The notes below the pieces were generated by a model. That model was not told the DNA's origin, made no database searches, and saw nothing but the letters and a program-made list of their open reading frames with translations. A stretch of DNA of 23,245 nt from Chitinophagales bacterium (GTDB lineage: Bacteria > Bacteroidota > Bacteroidia > Chitinophagales > UBA2359): the NCBI GenBank assembly GCA_020631035.1, contig JAHDIA010000008.1:1-23245 (forward strand). Reading direction: 5' to 3'. Numbering within the stretch: the stretch's first letter is position 1; every line of letters starts with the position of its first letter. This document shows positions 7,627 to 15,166 of this stretch, in pieces. The translations under genes were made by a program, and so were the position numbers.

Positions 7627-8709
7627 TTAATCTTCCTTTACAAAAGACAAGTTAATGCTTTCATATCTTGTACTACTGGCTTTCAAAAAGTAAGTACCTG
7701 CCGCATAATGGGCAACATTCAAACTAAAGGTATTGTTTCCTTTACGAGCATCCCATTGGCGAACTTCGATTACTTGTCCCAGTGTATTGTAAATGCTTAC
7801 TTCTAGTTCTTCACTTTCAGGAACATTCAATTCAACCGAAAGGAAATCATTACTAGGAATAGGGTAGGCAGCCAACAATTCAAAAGCATTGCTTCTACCT
7901 TGTAAATGAACAACCTGCGATACTACTTTGCGAAGACCATCCAAATTGGTTTCTAGCAAACGATAATAGTAATCACCACTTGCCTTGCCTTCCTTATCCA
8001 AATAAGTATAACTTTTAATCACATTGCTATTGTGCGCACTTTCCAATTGAGCAATAGGCGTAAAAATACGGCCATCCTTAGAACGCTCCAATGTAAAAAA
8101 GTCTGAATTGCTTTCAGAAGCAGTAGACCAATCTAAGCGATTGCCGTCTTCTTCAACTTTACCATCAAAAGACAATAAAGAGACAGCCGTTGTCATACAA
8201 TCACCTACCATAGACTCAATATTAATAGAGCAATCAGGATCAGAGGCTAAGAAGACCGTAAACGAATAGCCTGTCCCCGCTTCAAAAGCCTCAGTAGTAA
8301 AACTTGAAGCCTCAAATACAAAAGAGGTGCCTGTTTGATTATTGGTCAAACCATACATATCTCCTGCTTCAGCACCCGCAAAGGTGAAAAGCAATTGATA
8401 AAACTGATTGAATGGGTCACAAATCATTTCTGAAAGTACTTCTAAGCCACAATTATCTCCAGGAATACTATTATCAGTACCATCATCCTTTTTCTTAGGC
8501 TGATTGAACCCTTGTGTAAAGATGACATTATTGGCTCCCTGTGTAGCAATAATGGTTTCGCCTACAGTCCAAGTAACATTGTAAGAACCGACATCCGCAG
8601 AACCACCCGTTGTTGAAACAACAGATGGTTCTACTTGATAACTTTGTTGAGCCATCAACAAAGTCGTGCCGAGTAGAAAAATCGAAATATTTAAAAGATA
8701 TTTTTTCAT
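7627..8709 (-). CDS. Secreted protein with T9SS type A sorting domain
   Basis: A 360-residue exported protein. Residues 1-20 are a signal peptide (ending LLMAQ). Residues about 28-70 carry a short Bacteroidota module (VTWTVGETIIAT, then FTQGFNQP) seen near the start of other secreted proteins of the phylum. A Cys-bearing domain follows (residues about 85-170). The C-terminal 79 residues (YPIPSNDF onward, with LEVSIYNTLGQVI and AAGTYFLK) are a T9SS sorting domain, which sends a protein across the outer membrane and is then removed or anchored. It lies 44 bases downstream of the collagen-like gene on the same strand, so the two are very likely one operon and may act together at the cell surface. 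No catalytic motif is recognised. Confidence 0.88.
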   Translation of the reverse strand: MKKYLLNISIFLLGTTLLMAQQSYQVEPSVVSTTGGSADVGSYNVTWTVGETIIATQGANNVIFTQGFNQPKKKDDGTDNSIPGDNCGLEVLSEMICDPFNQFYQLLFTFAGAEAGDMYGLTNNQTGTSFVFEASSFTTEAFEAGTGYSFTVFLASDPDCSINIESMVGDCMTTAVSLLSFDGKVEEDGNRLDWSTASESNSDFFTLERSKDGRIFTPIAQLESAHNSNVIKSYTYLDKEGKASGDYYYRLLETNLDGLRKVVSQVVHLQGRSNAFELLAAYPIPSNDFLSVELNVPESEELEVSIYNTLGQVIEVRQWDARKGNNTFSLNVAHYAAGTYFLKASSTRYESINLSFVKED

Positions 8710-8710
8710 A

Positions 8711-8747
8711 AGTATAAATTCATTTTAAAAGTGATACAATTTATACT
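8711..8747 (-). promoter_or_regulatory. Intercistronic stem-loop between collagen-like and T9SS genes
   Basis: AGTATAAATT (8711-8720) is perfectly complementary to AATTTATACT (8738-8747), a 10-bp A/T stem filling most of the 44-base gap and lying right before the downstream start codon. It could affect translation or message processing; it has no T tail and is not a terminator. Confidence 0.5.
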
Positions 8748-8753
8748 CAATTT

Positions 8754-11700
8754 CTAATCCTTCAAATCATTGACGATTTTTTGAGTCGCTTGTAAATCCT
8801 GCTCAAGCTGATTCAAACGCTCCAAGATAGAAGTATTGGTATTTTGCAAAGCCTCAATAAGCTCACCTTGTTGTTCAATGGTCTCTTGTTGCTCATTCAA
8901 CAATTGGTGTTGCTCTTTCATAGCTTCCAAAAGAATAGGTGTCAACTTGCTATAATCAATGTGCTTAAAGCCTTTCTTATCAGTTGATACCAATTCAGGG
9001 AACAATGCTTCAATTTCTTGTGCAATAAAACCAATTTGCAATACTTCTGTAAAGGCTTTCTCTGGATACTCATTGGTTTTCCAATTGTATTGTACCCCTC
9101 TCAAGCTCAATACCTTGCTCAACATATTGCTCAAATTAGCAATATTGGTTTTGAAACGCTCGTCAGAACAAGTCGAAATGTTACCTGTGTAACAAATGTC
9201 ACCAGTTACATTTACATTGCCTACATAAGTGATGTCGCCATCACCTTCGATCCAGAATGAATCACCAGCAGGCCCTTGTGGCCCTTGTGGCCCCGCAGGA
9301 CCTTGTTCACCAATAGGGCCTATCGGGCAAGGACCACATACACCAGGAGGTCCTTGTGGACCTGGTTCACCTTGTGGACCTGGGTTACCTTGTAGTCCTT
9401 GTGGTCCCTCAGGTCCAGGTTCACCTTGTGGACCAGGCGCACCAGGCGCACCTTGTGGTCCCGCAGGACCTTGTAAAGCGATGGTATCCCCATCTAAAGT
9501 CGTCAAAGTTACTTCACCAGGAATTCCTTGTGGACCAGGCTCTCCTTGTGGACCAGGTATACCTTGTTGGCCTTGTGGACCCGCAGTACCTTGTGGTCCT
9601 TGTGGACCCGCAGGACCAGGTACACCTTGTTCACCAGGAATACCTTGAGGTCCAGGAGCACCGTCAATTCCCCTTGGTCCTTGAGGACCTTGTAGCGCAA
9701 TGGTGTCCCCATCTAAAGTAGTCAAAGTTACCTCACCAGGATTTCCTTGTGGTCCAGCGGGACCAGGGTTTCCTTGTGGACCTTGTGGACCAGGATTTCC
9801 TTGTGGACCTTGTGGACCAGGGTTACCTTGTGGTCCAATAGGACCAGGTAATCCAGCAGGACCAACTGGACCCGCAGGACCTGTAGCACCATCAGCTCCA
9901 GCAGGACCCGCAGGGCCTTGAAGTGCAATGGTATCACCCTCTAAAGTCGTCAAAGTTACTTCACCCATAGGACCTTGTGGTCCAGCAGGACCAGTAGGAC
10001 CTTGTGGACCCACAGGACCTTGTGGTCCTGGCTCCCCTTGTGGACCTTGTGGACCAGGAGGGCCAATTTCTCCTTGTGGACCAGGTACTGGTTGTGGACC
10101 AGGAGGACCAGGAGGACCTTGACAATCCTGTGTATCATATACACCATCTCCATTGAGATCTTCAGCTCCATCGCCTATACCATTTTGATTCAAATCCCAG
10201 CAGTTTATTCCCGCAGGTCCTTGTGTCCCAGGACTTCCTTGTGGTCCTTGCAATGCAATGGTATCCCCATCAAGTGTAGTCAAAGTTACTTCTCCAGCAG
10301 GTCCAGCTTCCCCTTGTGGCCCAGTAAGACCTTGTGGCCCAGGGTTTCCTTGTGGCCCAGGGTTTCCTTGTGGCCCTTGTGGCCCAGGGTTTCCTTGTGG
10401 CCCTTGTGGCCCAGGGTTTCCTTGTGGCCCTTGTGGACCCGCAGGCCCTTCAGGGCCAGGAATACCTTCAGGACCTTCATCACCCGCAGGTCCTTGTGGT
10501 CCAGCGGGTCCAGCAGGTCCTTGAAGTGCAATGGTATCGCCATCTAAGGTTGTTAAAGTAACTTCTCCAGGAATACCAGGTTCTCCTTGAGGCCCTTGTG
10601 GCCCAGGTTCTCCCTGTGGCCCTTGTGGCCCAGGTTCCCCTTGTGCTCCTATTGGTCCAGGAGGACAGGGACCACAATAACCTTGTGGCCCAGGATTTCC
10701 TTGTGGCCCAGGAGGACCTTGTGGACCTTGTGGGCCTGTAGGACCAACAGGGCCTTGACAATCCGAAGAATTATAAATTCCATCGTTATTTGTATCTTCA
10801 AAAGGATCGCCAACACCATTTTCATTCAAATCCCAGCAATTAATTCCATCTTCACCCATAGGTCCTTGAGGACCTTGTAATGCTACAGTATCTCCATCTA
10901 AAGTGGTTAAAGTAACTTCACCAGGAATACCAGGTTCCCCTTGTGGCCCTTGTGCCCCAGGGTTTCCTTGTGGGCCAGGTTCACCCTGTGGTCCCTGTGG
11001 TCCCTGTAGTCCCGTATTTCCTTGTGGTCCTTGTGGTCCAGGTTCGCCTTGTGGTCCTGCTGGACCTTGTGGACCAGGATTTCCTTGCGGACCTGTAGGG
11101 CCCTGAAGTGCAATGGTATCTCCATCAAGAGTTGTAAGGGACACTTCCCCAGCAGGACCAGGATTTCCTTGTGGTCCTACAGGTCCTTGTGGTCCAGGAC
11201 TTCCTTGTGGTCCTTGTGGTCCAGGATTTCCTACAGGACCTTCTGGTCCTTGTATACCTTGTGGTCCAGGAGGACCCTGGAGTGCGATGGTATCTCCATC
11301 TAAAGTTGTTAAGGTGAATTCTCCAGGATCCCCTTGTGCTCCTTGTGGTCCAGGGTTTCCTTGTGGTCCTTGTGGTCCCGCAGGTCCCTGAGCGCCTATT
11401 GGTCCCGCAGGTCCAGGAGGGCCTTCAGGTCCAGCAGCACCTTGTTCGCCTTCAGGACCTTGTGGTCCAGCAGGTCCAGTAGGTCCAGCTGGTCCTTCAG
11501 GACCTTGTAGCGCAATGGTATCTCCATCTAAAGTAGTTAAGCTTACTTGACCAGCGGGCCCTTGTGGTCCAGCAGGTCCAGTGGGACCAATAGGTCCAGC
11601 GGGTCCTATTGGCCCAGTAGGCCCTTGTGGTCCAGCGGGTCCTTGTGGTCCTGGATAACTGTATCCAGATGGTCCTTGTGGACCAGATGCGCCAGATGGC

Positions 11701-12161
11701 CCAGGAGGTCCTTGTGGACCAGTTTCTCCTTGTATTCCTTGTGGTCCAGGAACGCCAGATTCTGCATATTTGGCATGTAGAGCAAAAGGTACACAGAGTA
11801 ATTCTGTGGTCCCAATTTCGACATAATCTGTACCTAAACTGAGGGTATCGAAGGCGATACCTAAAAATAGAGGACGCATGCTCCAATCAATGGCGTCGAA
11901 TGAGCCTATGGTGGCGTCTCCGTTTCCGATTTGTAGGTTGATTAATCCAAATTGGTTGGTCGTGGTACTGTGAGTTTCTTGGTAAATGATAGTACCATCA
12001 GGTGAGTTTTGGTAAATGGTGGCTTGTACATCAATGTCTTGATCGACAAGGCAAGCCCCGTCATTGGTTCTTACTATCGCTTGGTAGTTGAAGGCGTCAT
12101 TTTGTGCCAACACACCTATGGACAATAAAATCCCAATGAAAAAGAGTGCATACTTTTTCAT
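8754..12161 (-). CDS. Collagen-like fibre protein with S74 self-cleaving chaperone domain
   Basis: A 1135-residue exported protein. Residues 1-19 are a signal peptide. Residues about 20-135 form a Bacteroidota N-terminal domain (FNYQAIVRTNDG, TNQFGLINLQIGNGD, LLCVPFALHAKYAE). About 137-966 are Gly-X-Y collagen repeats rich in GPQ and GPA, interrupted nine times by a module close to VTLTTLDGDTIALQGP. Two Cys-flanked Asp/Asn-rich inserts (about 439-470 and 651-682) resemble calcium-binding loops, and there are two CGPC sites. Residues about 998-1085 are a peptidase S74 intramolecular chaperone, with the dyad Ser999/Lys1004 in SDERFK intact, followed by a coiled-coil tail (about 1085-1135). Known S74 domains trimerise fibres and then cut just before the Ser. 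A trimeric surface fibre is inferred. Confidence 0.92.
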   Translation of the reverse strand: MKKYALFFIGILLSIGVLAQNDAFNYQAIVRTNDGACLVDQDIDVQATIYQNSPDGTIIYQETHSTTTNQFGLINLQIGNGDATIGSFDAIDWSMRPLFLGIAFDTLSLGTDYVEIGTTELLCVPFALHAKYAESGVPGPQGIQGETGPQGPPGPSGASGPQGPSGYSYPGPQGPAGPQGPTGPIGPAGPIGPTGPAGPQGPAGQVSLTTLDGDTIALQGPEGPAGPTGPAGPQGPEGEQGAAGPEGPPGPAGPIGAQGPAGPQGPQGNPGPQGAQGDPGEFTLTTLDGDTIALQGPPGPQGIQGPEGPVGNPGPQGPQGSPGPQGPVGPQGNPGPAGEVSLTTLDGDTIALQGPTGPQGNPGPQGPAGPQGEPGPQGPQGNTGLQGPQGPQGEPGPQGNPGAQGPQGEPGIPGEVTLTTLDGDTVALQGPQGPMGEDGINCWDLNENGVGDPFEDTNNDGIYNSSDCQGPVGPTGPQGPQGPPGPQGNPGPQGYCGPCPPGPIGAQGEPGPQGPQGEPGPQGPQGEPGIPGEVTLTTLDGDTIALQGPAGPAGPQGPAGDEGPEGIPGPEGPAGPQGPQGNPGPQGPQGNPGPQGPQGNPGPQGNPGPQGLTGPQGEAGPAGEVTLTTLDGDTIALQGPQGSPGTQGPAGINCWDLNQNGIGDGAEDLNGDGVYDTQDCQGPPGPPGPQPVPGPQGEIGPPGPQGPQGEPGPQGPVGPQGPTGPAGPQGPMGEVTLTTLEGDTIALQGPAGPAGADGATGPAGPVGPAGLPGPIGPQGNPGPQGPQGNPGPQGPQGNPGPAGPQGNPGEVTLTTLDGDTIALQGPQGPRGIDGAPGPQGIPGEQGVPGPAGPQGPQGTAGPQGQQGIPGPQGEPGPQGIPGEVTLTTLDGDTIALQGPAGPQGAPGAPGPQGEPGPEGPQGLQGNPGPQGEPGPQGPPGVCGPCPIGPIGEQGPAGPQGPQGPAGDSFWIEGDGDITYVGNVNVTGDICYTGNISTCSDERFKTNIANLSNMLSKVLSLRGVQYNWKTNEYPEKAFTEVLQIGFIAQEIEALFPELVSTDKKGFKHIDYSKLTPILLEAMKEQHQLLNEQQETIEQQGELIEALQNTNTSILERLNQLEQDLQATQKIVNDLKD
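9491..11534 (-). repeat. Nine copies of the TTLDGDT punctuation module in collagen-coding DNA
   Basis: The DNA CATCTAAAGT (or close variants) that encodes TTLDGD recurs at 9491, 9710, 9938, 10268, 10541, 10895, 11123, 11297 and 11525. Spacings are 219, 228, 330, 273, 354, 228, 174 and 228 bases, all multiples of three, and 76 codons occurs three times. Between modules the DNA is a dense array of 9-base GGN-CC(N)-CAA type repeats, a likely substrate for recombination and copy-number change. Confidence 0.9.
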
Positions 12162-12289
12162 ACTAGATTTTAATTTGTTGTAAAATAAATTGCTAGACGA
12201 AATTAACCCATTTTGAGAACAAATGCAATAGCTAAGAAAAAATGCACTAGGATTGATCTGTGAGACGGAGGACGAAAAGGAGCGAAATT

Positions 12290-12477
12290 ATGCCCGATAG
12301 CAATGGAAAGCCCACAGTGAGGTTTGACAGGCTCCCCTCACGAAATTGATTTGGCAAGTACAGATGACTAGTGGTAAAACTTTCGTTTATGGTTTTCGCT
12401 CAGTGAGCCTGGCGAACTGAAGCGAGGACTTGTAATGTATAGCGGGGAGAAAACTTCGTTTGAAAAGTCAACGTTCC
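12290..12477 (-). repeat. Dispersed GGACGGAAC-ended repeat, copy C (expanded)
   Basis: Has the same outer blocks as copy A in the same orientation: GCCCGATAGCAATGGAAAGCCC at the left, then ATAGCGGGGAG, an AACTTCGTTTG-like block and CAACGTTCC at the right. The central hairpin of the other copies is replaced by about 140 bases holding GTGAGG...CCTCAC (12317-12341) and a CGCTCAGTGAGCCTGGCGAAC block (about 12397-12417). It fills most of the 338-base gap between the Fe-S carrier gene and the collagen-like gene. No gene is seen here. Confidence 0.65.
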
Positions 12478-12499
12478 ATTCAAAAAAGAAAAAAATAGA

Positions 12500-12826
12500 T
12501 TAAACAGAAAAACTTTCTCCACAACTACATGTTCGAGAGGCATTGGGATTGTCGAAGAAAAAACCTTTGCCATTGAGTCCTTCGGAAAAATCTAAGGTTG
12601 TGCCAAATAGGTAGAGCATACTGCGTAGATCGGTTACCACTGTTTCGCCATTGTCTTGAAATATTTGGTCGTCGGGGCGTTGCTCGGTATCAAAATCAAT
12701 TTGGTAGGAGAGTCCAGAACATCCCCCACTTACTACAGAAACCCTAAGAAAACTTTCGGACGCTTGATTTTCGTCTTTTTTGATTTTTTGGATTCGATCT
12801 TTGGCTTTGTCGGTTACATAAATCAT
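12500..12826 (-). CDS. A-type iron-sulfur cluster carrier (IscA/ErpA/SufA family)
   Basis: A 108-residue cytoplasmic protein of the HesB/IscA family, which carries Fe-S clusters from a scaffold to target enzymes. All three ligand cysteines are present with family spacing: C36 in SGGCSGLSY, and C100 and C102 in TCSCGESF near the end. Length matches the family (about 105-120). The sequence does not decide between the IscA, SufA and ErpA subtypes, and no isc or suf genes adjoin it, so no symbol is given. It is transcribed alone between an outer-membrane-type gene and a repeat element. Confidence 0.93.
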   Translation of the reverse strand: MIYVTDKAKDRIQKIKKDENQASESFLRVSVVSGGCSGLSYQIDFDTEQRPDDQIFQDNGETVVTDLRSMLYLFGTTLDFSEGLNGKGFFFDNPNASRTCSCGESFSV

Positions 12827-12865
12827 AAACAGTTGTTTGTATAGAGTACAAGCATTGAAACAGTT

Positions 12866-12909
12866 AAAAAAGTTCCCTCAAACAAGTCTATCAAATTGTT
12901 TGAGAGAAC
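12866..12909 (-). terminator. Terminator after the outer-membrane-type gene
   Basis: On the minus strand GTTCTCTCAAACA (12897-12909) pairs with TGTTTGAGGGAAC (12872-12884) with one mismatch, followed by six T (12866-12871). It lies 30 bases beyond the stop of the frameshifted gene at 12939-13557 and ahead of the Fe-S carrier start. Confidence 0.8.
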
Positions 12910-12938
12910 GTATATAAGTAAAGGTAAGAAATTTGGTT

Positions 12939-13557
12939 TTAGAATCCTAGATTGACTCCTACTTGGTAAATGAGCGGAGTATCATAAAGGGCACGGTTGT
13001 TGCTGGCCCCTCCATCGGCGTTCCAGAGCACATCGTATAAAACCATAGCATTGAAAAAGGTGTTGTAACCAATGCGTTGCCCCCCCCCCGATAGGAAATC
13101 GTCGAATACCTTGACGGTTTCCAAAGTCATCTTTATAGACTAGACTTTGAATTTCTGCTTGAGCAAAGAGCCTATCTAAAAGATCAATGTCAACATCTTT
13201 GAGGATATCGAAACGGCCCATTACACGACCGCCCCAAATGGTAAGGCTGTTGCCGTTGAGACTATAATAAGTGAATACAGGTCCTAAACCAGCAGCCAAT
13301 CTATCAGTAAATCTATAACCAAGAATGGGAGATAGATCTAAATAACTTTGTCCTTGGCTATTGAAACTAGAGATACTACCTCCAAAGCGTCCACCAACAA
13401 ATAGGCGATCAGTGATACTGGTACTGTTTCTTGTTGGATCTTCCATTATTTGATTGTTGCCAGCTCTTGAGCCACGAGTACCTCTTTGGGCTGTCAGGTC
13501 TTGACATAAGCCCAAGATGAGTAAAAAAAGAATCAGAAAAAAATTACTAGTTTTCAT
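12939..13557 (-). pseudogene. Outer-membrane beta-barrel-like protein, frameshifted at a 10-C tract
   Basis: The chosen start (13557) gives a signal peptide, MKTSNFFLILFLLILGLCQDLTAQ; the longer frame from 13599 has an implausible N-terminus. The 5' part reads GGRFGGSISSFNSQGQSYLDL, GYRFTDRLAAGLGPVFTYYS and further alternating strands ending in FPIGGG. At the run of ten C on the plus strand (13080-13089), the frame changes. The natural continuation QRIGYNTFFNAMVLYDVLWN to the terminal VGVNLGF (C-terminal Phe, as in outer-membrane barrels) is in the other minus frame. Removing one base gives exactly 205 residues. The read frame instead runs on to an unrelated stop. It may be a phase-variable gene, a sequencing error or a true null. 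The barrel call is inference from strand pattern. Confidence 0.75.
13080..13089 (-). repeat. Homopolymer of 10 C (G on the coding strand)
   Basis: The only run of this length of C or G in the window, positioned inside the coding region of the outer-membrane-type protein where the frame is lost. Nine bases would restore one continuous frame; ten bases interrupt it. Confidence 0.95.
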
Positions 13558-13956
13558 GTGTATTTTCGAGTTGAGAATGTTATAGTTTTGTTTTACCAAA
13601 TATTATGCTATAATAACGTAAAGTGATTGTATTTGTGTTAAACTTTACTCTTTCAATGTACTTGAGACATTGAAAAAAAGGATTTGATACGAAAAAGATA
13701 GCTGTTTTGCAGTATATAGGTGAAATATTTATATAATAGCTTTTAGAAAGTCAAAAATAAAATAAAAAAATTTGGTATTCTATTTGACATTTTTATATTG
13801 CGGATATATATGTAAATCAATAAATTTTTTAATCATTGATATACAATGGAAAAAGAGAAAAAAAACCTTGTTTTTTGCGAACAAATTTGTGAAAGCAACG
13901 TAGAATATTAAATAACTGAAATATGCATTCATAGTCAATTTTTAAAAGGTAAAGGT
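13558..13956. other. A/T-rich gap between divergent genes
   Basis: About 400 bases with no credible gene on either strand. A near -7 match for the minus-strand gene (ATAATATTTG on the minus strand) lies near 13597. The rest is A/T-rich with no strong hairpin or repeat. Confidence 0.4.
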
Positions 13957-13964
13957 TACCTTTG
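13957..13964 (+). promoter_or_regulatory. -7 box TACCTTTG before the second sigma factor
   Basis: Exact match to the Bacteroidota TAnnTTTG consensus, inside the short inverted sequence AAAGGTAAAGGTTACCTTTG. It lies 110 bases before the sigma gene start. No clear TTG is found at -33. It would drive the sigma factor and the two mini-protein genes. Confidence 0.55.
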
Positions 13965-14074
13965 CATTATACTAGCGTCATAAATTCAAATTTATAACGA
14001 ATAGCTATATTGCTACAAGACCTTTTAAAATTGGCGCAATAATTATTACTTACTAACACGACCATTAACAGAAA

Positions 14075-14668
14075 TTGGGAACATCCTATAATATAAACTT
14101 GCAGAATTTAACTGACGAAGAGATCGTAAATGAGATCAGGCTTTCTAATAGTAAGAAGTACATTGAAATCCTTTATGATCGGTATGCTAATAAAATTTAT
14201 AGACGTGCCATATCTTTTGTCAAAGAGAGTTCGGTTGCTCAAGATTTGACACACGATGTTTTCATGAAGATTCTGTTAAATTTGGGGTCGTTTAAGGGGA
14301 AATCAAAGTTTTCTACTTGGGTTTACTCCATTACATATAATTATTGTATAGATTTTTTGAGGAAGAAGCAAAAAGAGCGTATTCAAGCCAATACCTATTC
14401 TTCTGAAACCCAAGATTTGGGGGAAGAAGATGCAGAGGAGTTTGAAAGCCTACGTCAAATGAAAGTGGAACGTCTTCTTGAATTGTTGGAGAAGGTTAGC
14501 CCACATGATAAGATGATACTTTTGATGAAGTATCAGGACAATATGAGTATCAAGGATATTCAAAAGGTTTTCGACATTTCTGAAAGTGCGGTGAAGATGC
14601 GCATTAATCGAGCAAAAGGCAAGATTAAGAAGTTGTATAAAAATGAATACAACGAGCAGTATAAGTAG
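14075..14668 (+). CDS. ECF-family RNA polymerase sigma factor (second)
   Basis: A 197-residue ECF sigma factor. Sigma-2 spans about 27-96, with YIEILYDRYANKIYRRAISF, the core-binding AQDLTHDVFMKILLNLGSFK, and FSTWVYSITYNYCIDFLRKK. An acidic linker (EEDAEEFE) follows, then sigma-4 at about 130-190 (MSIKDIQKVFDISESAVKMRINRAKGKIKKL). The frame has an in-frame stop at 14066 and no ATG near the front, so translation begins at TTG 14075, or at TTG 14099. No anti-sigma gene with a zinc finger adjoins it; two very small genes follow instead on the same strand before a strong terminator. This is unlike the sigma/anti-sigma pair at 695-1944. Confidence 0.9.
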   Translation: MGTSYNINLQNLTDEEIVNEIRLSNSKKYIEILYDRYANKIYRRAISFVKESSVAQDLTHDVFMKILLNLGSFKGKSKFSTWVYSITYNYCIDFLRKKQKERIQANTYSSETQDLGEEDAEEFESLRQMKVERLLELLEKVSPHDKMILLMKYQDNMSIKDIQKVFDISESAVKMRINRAKGKIKKLYKNEYNEQYK

Positions 14669-14720
14669 CAGTAAAGTAATTCGTTGTTAATTGATTCTCA
14701 GTAAACAACAATTTTATTTT

Positions 14721-14933
14721 ATGGATTTATATGCTCAGTCATCTGGAATGCCAGATTTGTTGGCTGGTTCACCCAGCATGCCAAATCCTCAGCAAGGTTT
14801 GTCATTAGTATTTGCAGAGTATTACTTGATGTATGCAGCGTTTGAGTGGATATCAGATCTTTATGAAATGGTGAGATCTTTTTTTCAAGCGATTGTAGAC
14901 ATGTTTACTTTCAAAGAACAATATGATTTTTAA
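14721..14933 (+). CDS. Mini-protein A downstream of sigma factor (unknown)
   Basis: A 70-residue protein with start ATG at 14721; the frame could be extended upstream by a TTG, but that part looks non-coding. The N-terminal 30 residues are Pro/Gly/Ser-rich with repeated SGMP/PSMP. The C-terminal part (31-62) is one amphipathic to hydrophobic helix, FAEYYLMYAAFEWISDLYEM then SFFQAIVDMF. It aligns without gaps with residues 30-61 of the next gene's product, so the two are paralogues. It has no signal peptide and no cysteines. The gap to the sigma gene is 52 bases and to the next gene 8 bases, indicating co-transcription. Function unknown; binding to the sigma factor or to the membrane is conceivable. 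Confidence 0.65.
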   Translation: MDLYAQSSGMPDLLAGSPSMPNPQQGLSLVFAEYYLMYAAFEWISDLYEMVRSFFQAIVDMFTFKEQYDF

Positions 14934-14941
14934 TTTTTTTG

Positions 14942-15139
14942 ATGGATTTGGATAAACATAAATTGTTTGATGATGGTATAGCCCCAGATGAAAATCATCC
15001 CAACTTAGAGAAGGGCAAACAAAAGATTTTTGATGAATTAAGTTTCGTCGAAGGTATTTTTAATTGGTTTGCAAATATTACAGATATGTGTGGCAGTTTT
15101 TTCAAGGGAGCTATGGATTTTTTTAAGACCAATAAATGA
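14942..15139 (+). CDS. Mini-protein B, paralogue of the preceding mini-protein (unknown)
   Basis: A 65-residue protein with start ATG at 14942. The N-terminal part is highly charged (DLDKHKLFDDG, NLEKGKQK), unlike the Pro/Gly-rich front of mini-protein A. Residues 30-61, FDELSFVEGIFNWFANITDM then SFFKGAMDFF, match the same region of mini-protein A at ten identical positions in 32 with no gap (F, E, F, W, M, S, F, F, D, F) and many similar ones. A lone Cys occurs at residue 50. A strong terminator follows 27 bases after the stop. Function unknown. Confidence 0.65.
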   Translation: MDLDKHKLFDDGIAPDENHPNLEKGKQKIFDELSFVEGIFNWFANITDMCGSFFKGAMDFFKTNK

Positions 15140-15166
15140 ATTGGTTTTAATAGTTAAACACAAAAG

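Noticed and set aside
8754..9270. Phage tail fibre or prophage, suggested by the S74 domain
   Set aside because: The protein has a signal peptide and a Bacteroidota N-terminal domain, and there are no phage structural, lysis or integrase genes nearby.
9317..9345. Thioredoxin-like CGPC active site
   Set aside because: The four residues sit inside Gly-X-Y repeats with no thioredoxin fold around them; a disulfide or coincidence is more likely.
9229..11842. Many long open frames on both strands across the collagen region
   Set aside because: They are shadows of Gly-X-Y repeats, whose G/C-rich triplets rarely make stops in other frames. Their products are low-complexity (GPCGPC, LWPRVSLW, HKGHKE), while the minus-strand frame has a signal peptide and real domains.
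13558..13599. Upstream start for the outer-membrane-type gene
   Set aside because: The additional 14 residues precede a clean signal peptide beginning at 13557 and look like leader sequence.
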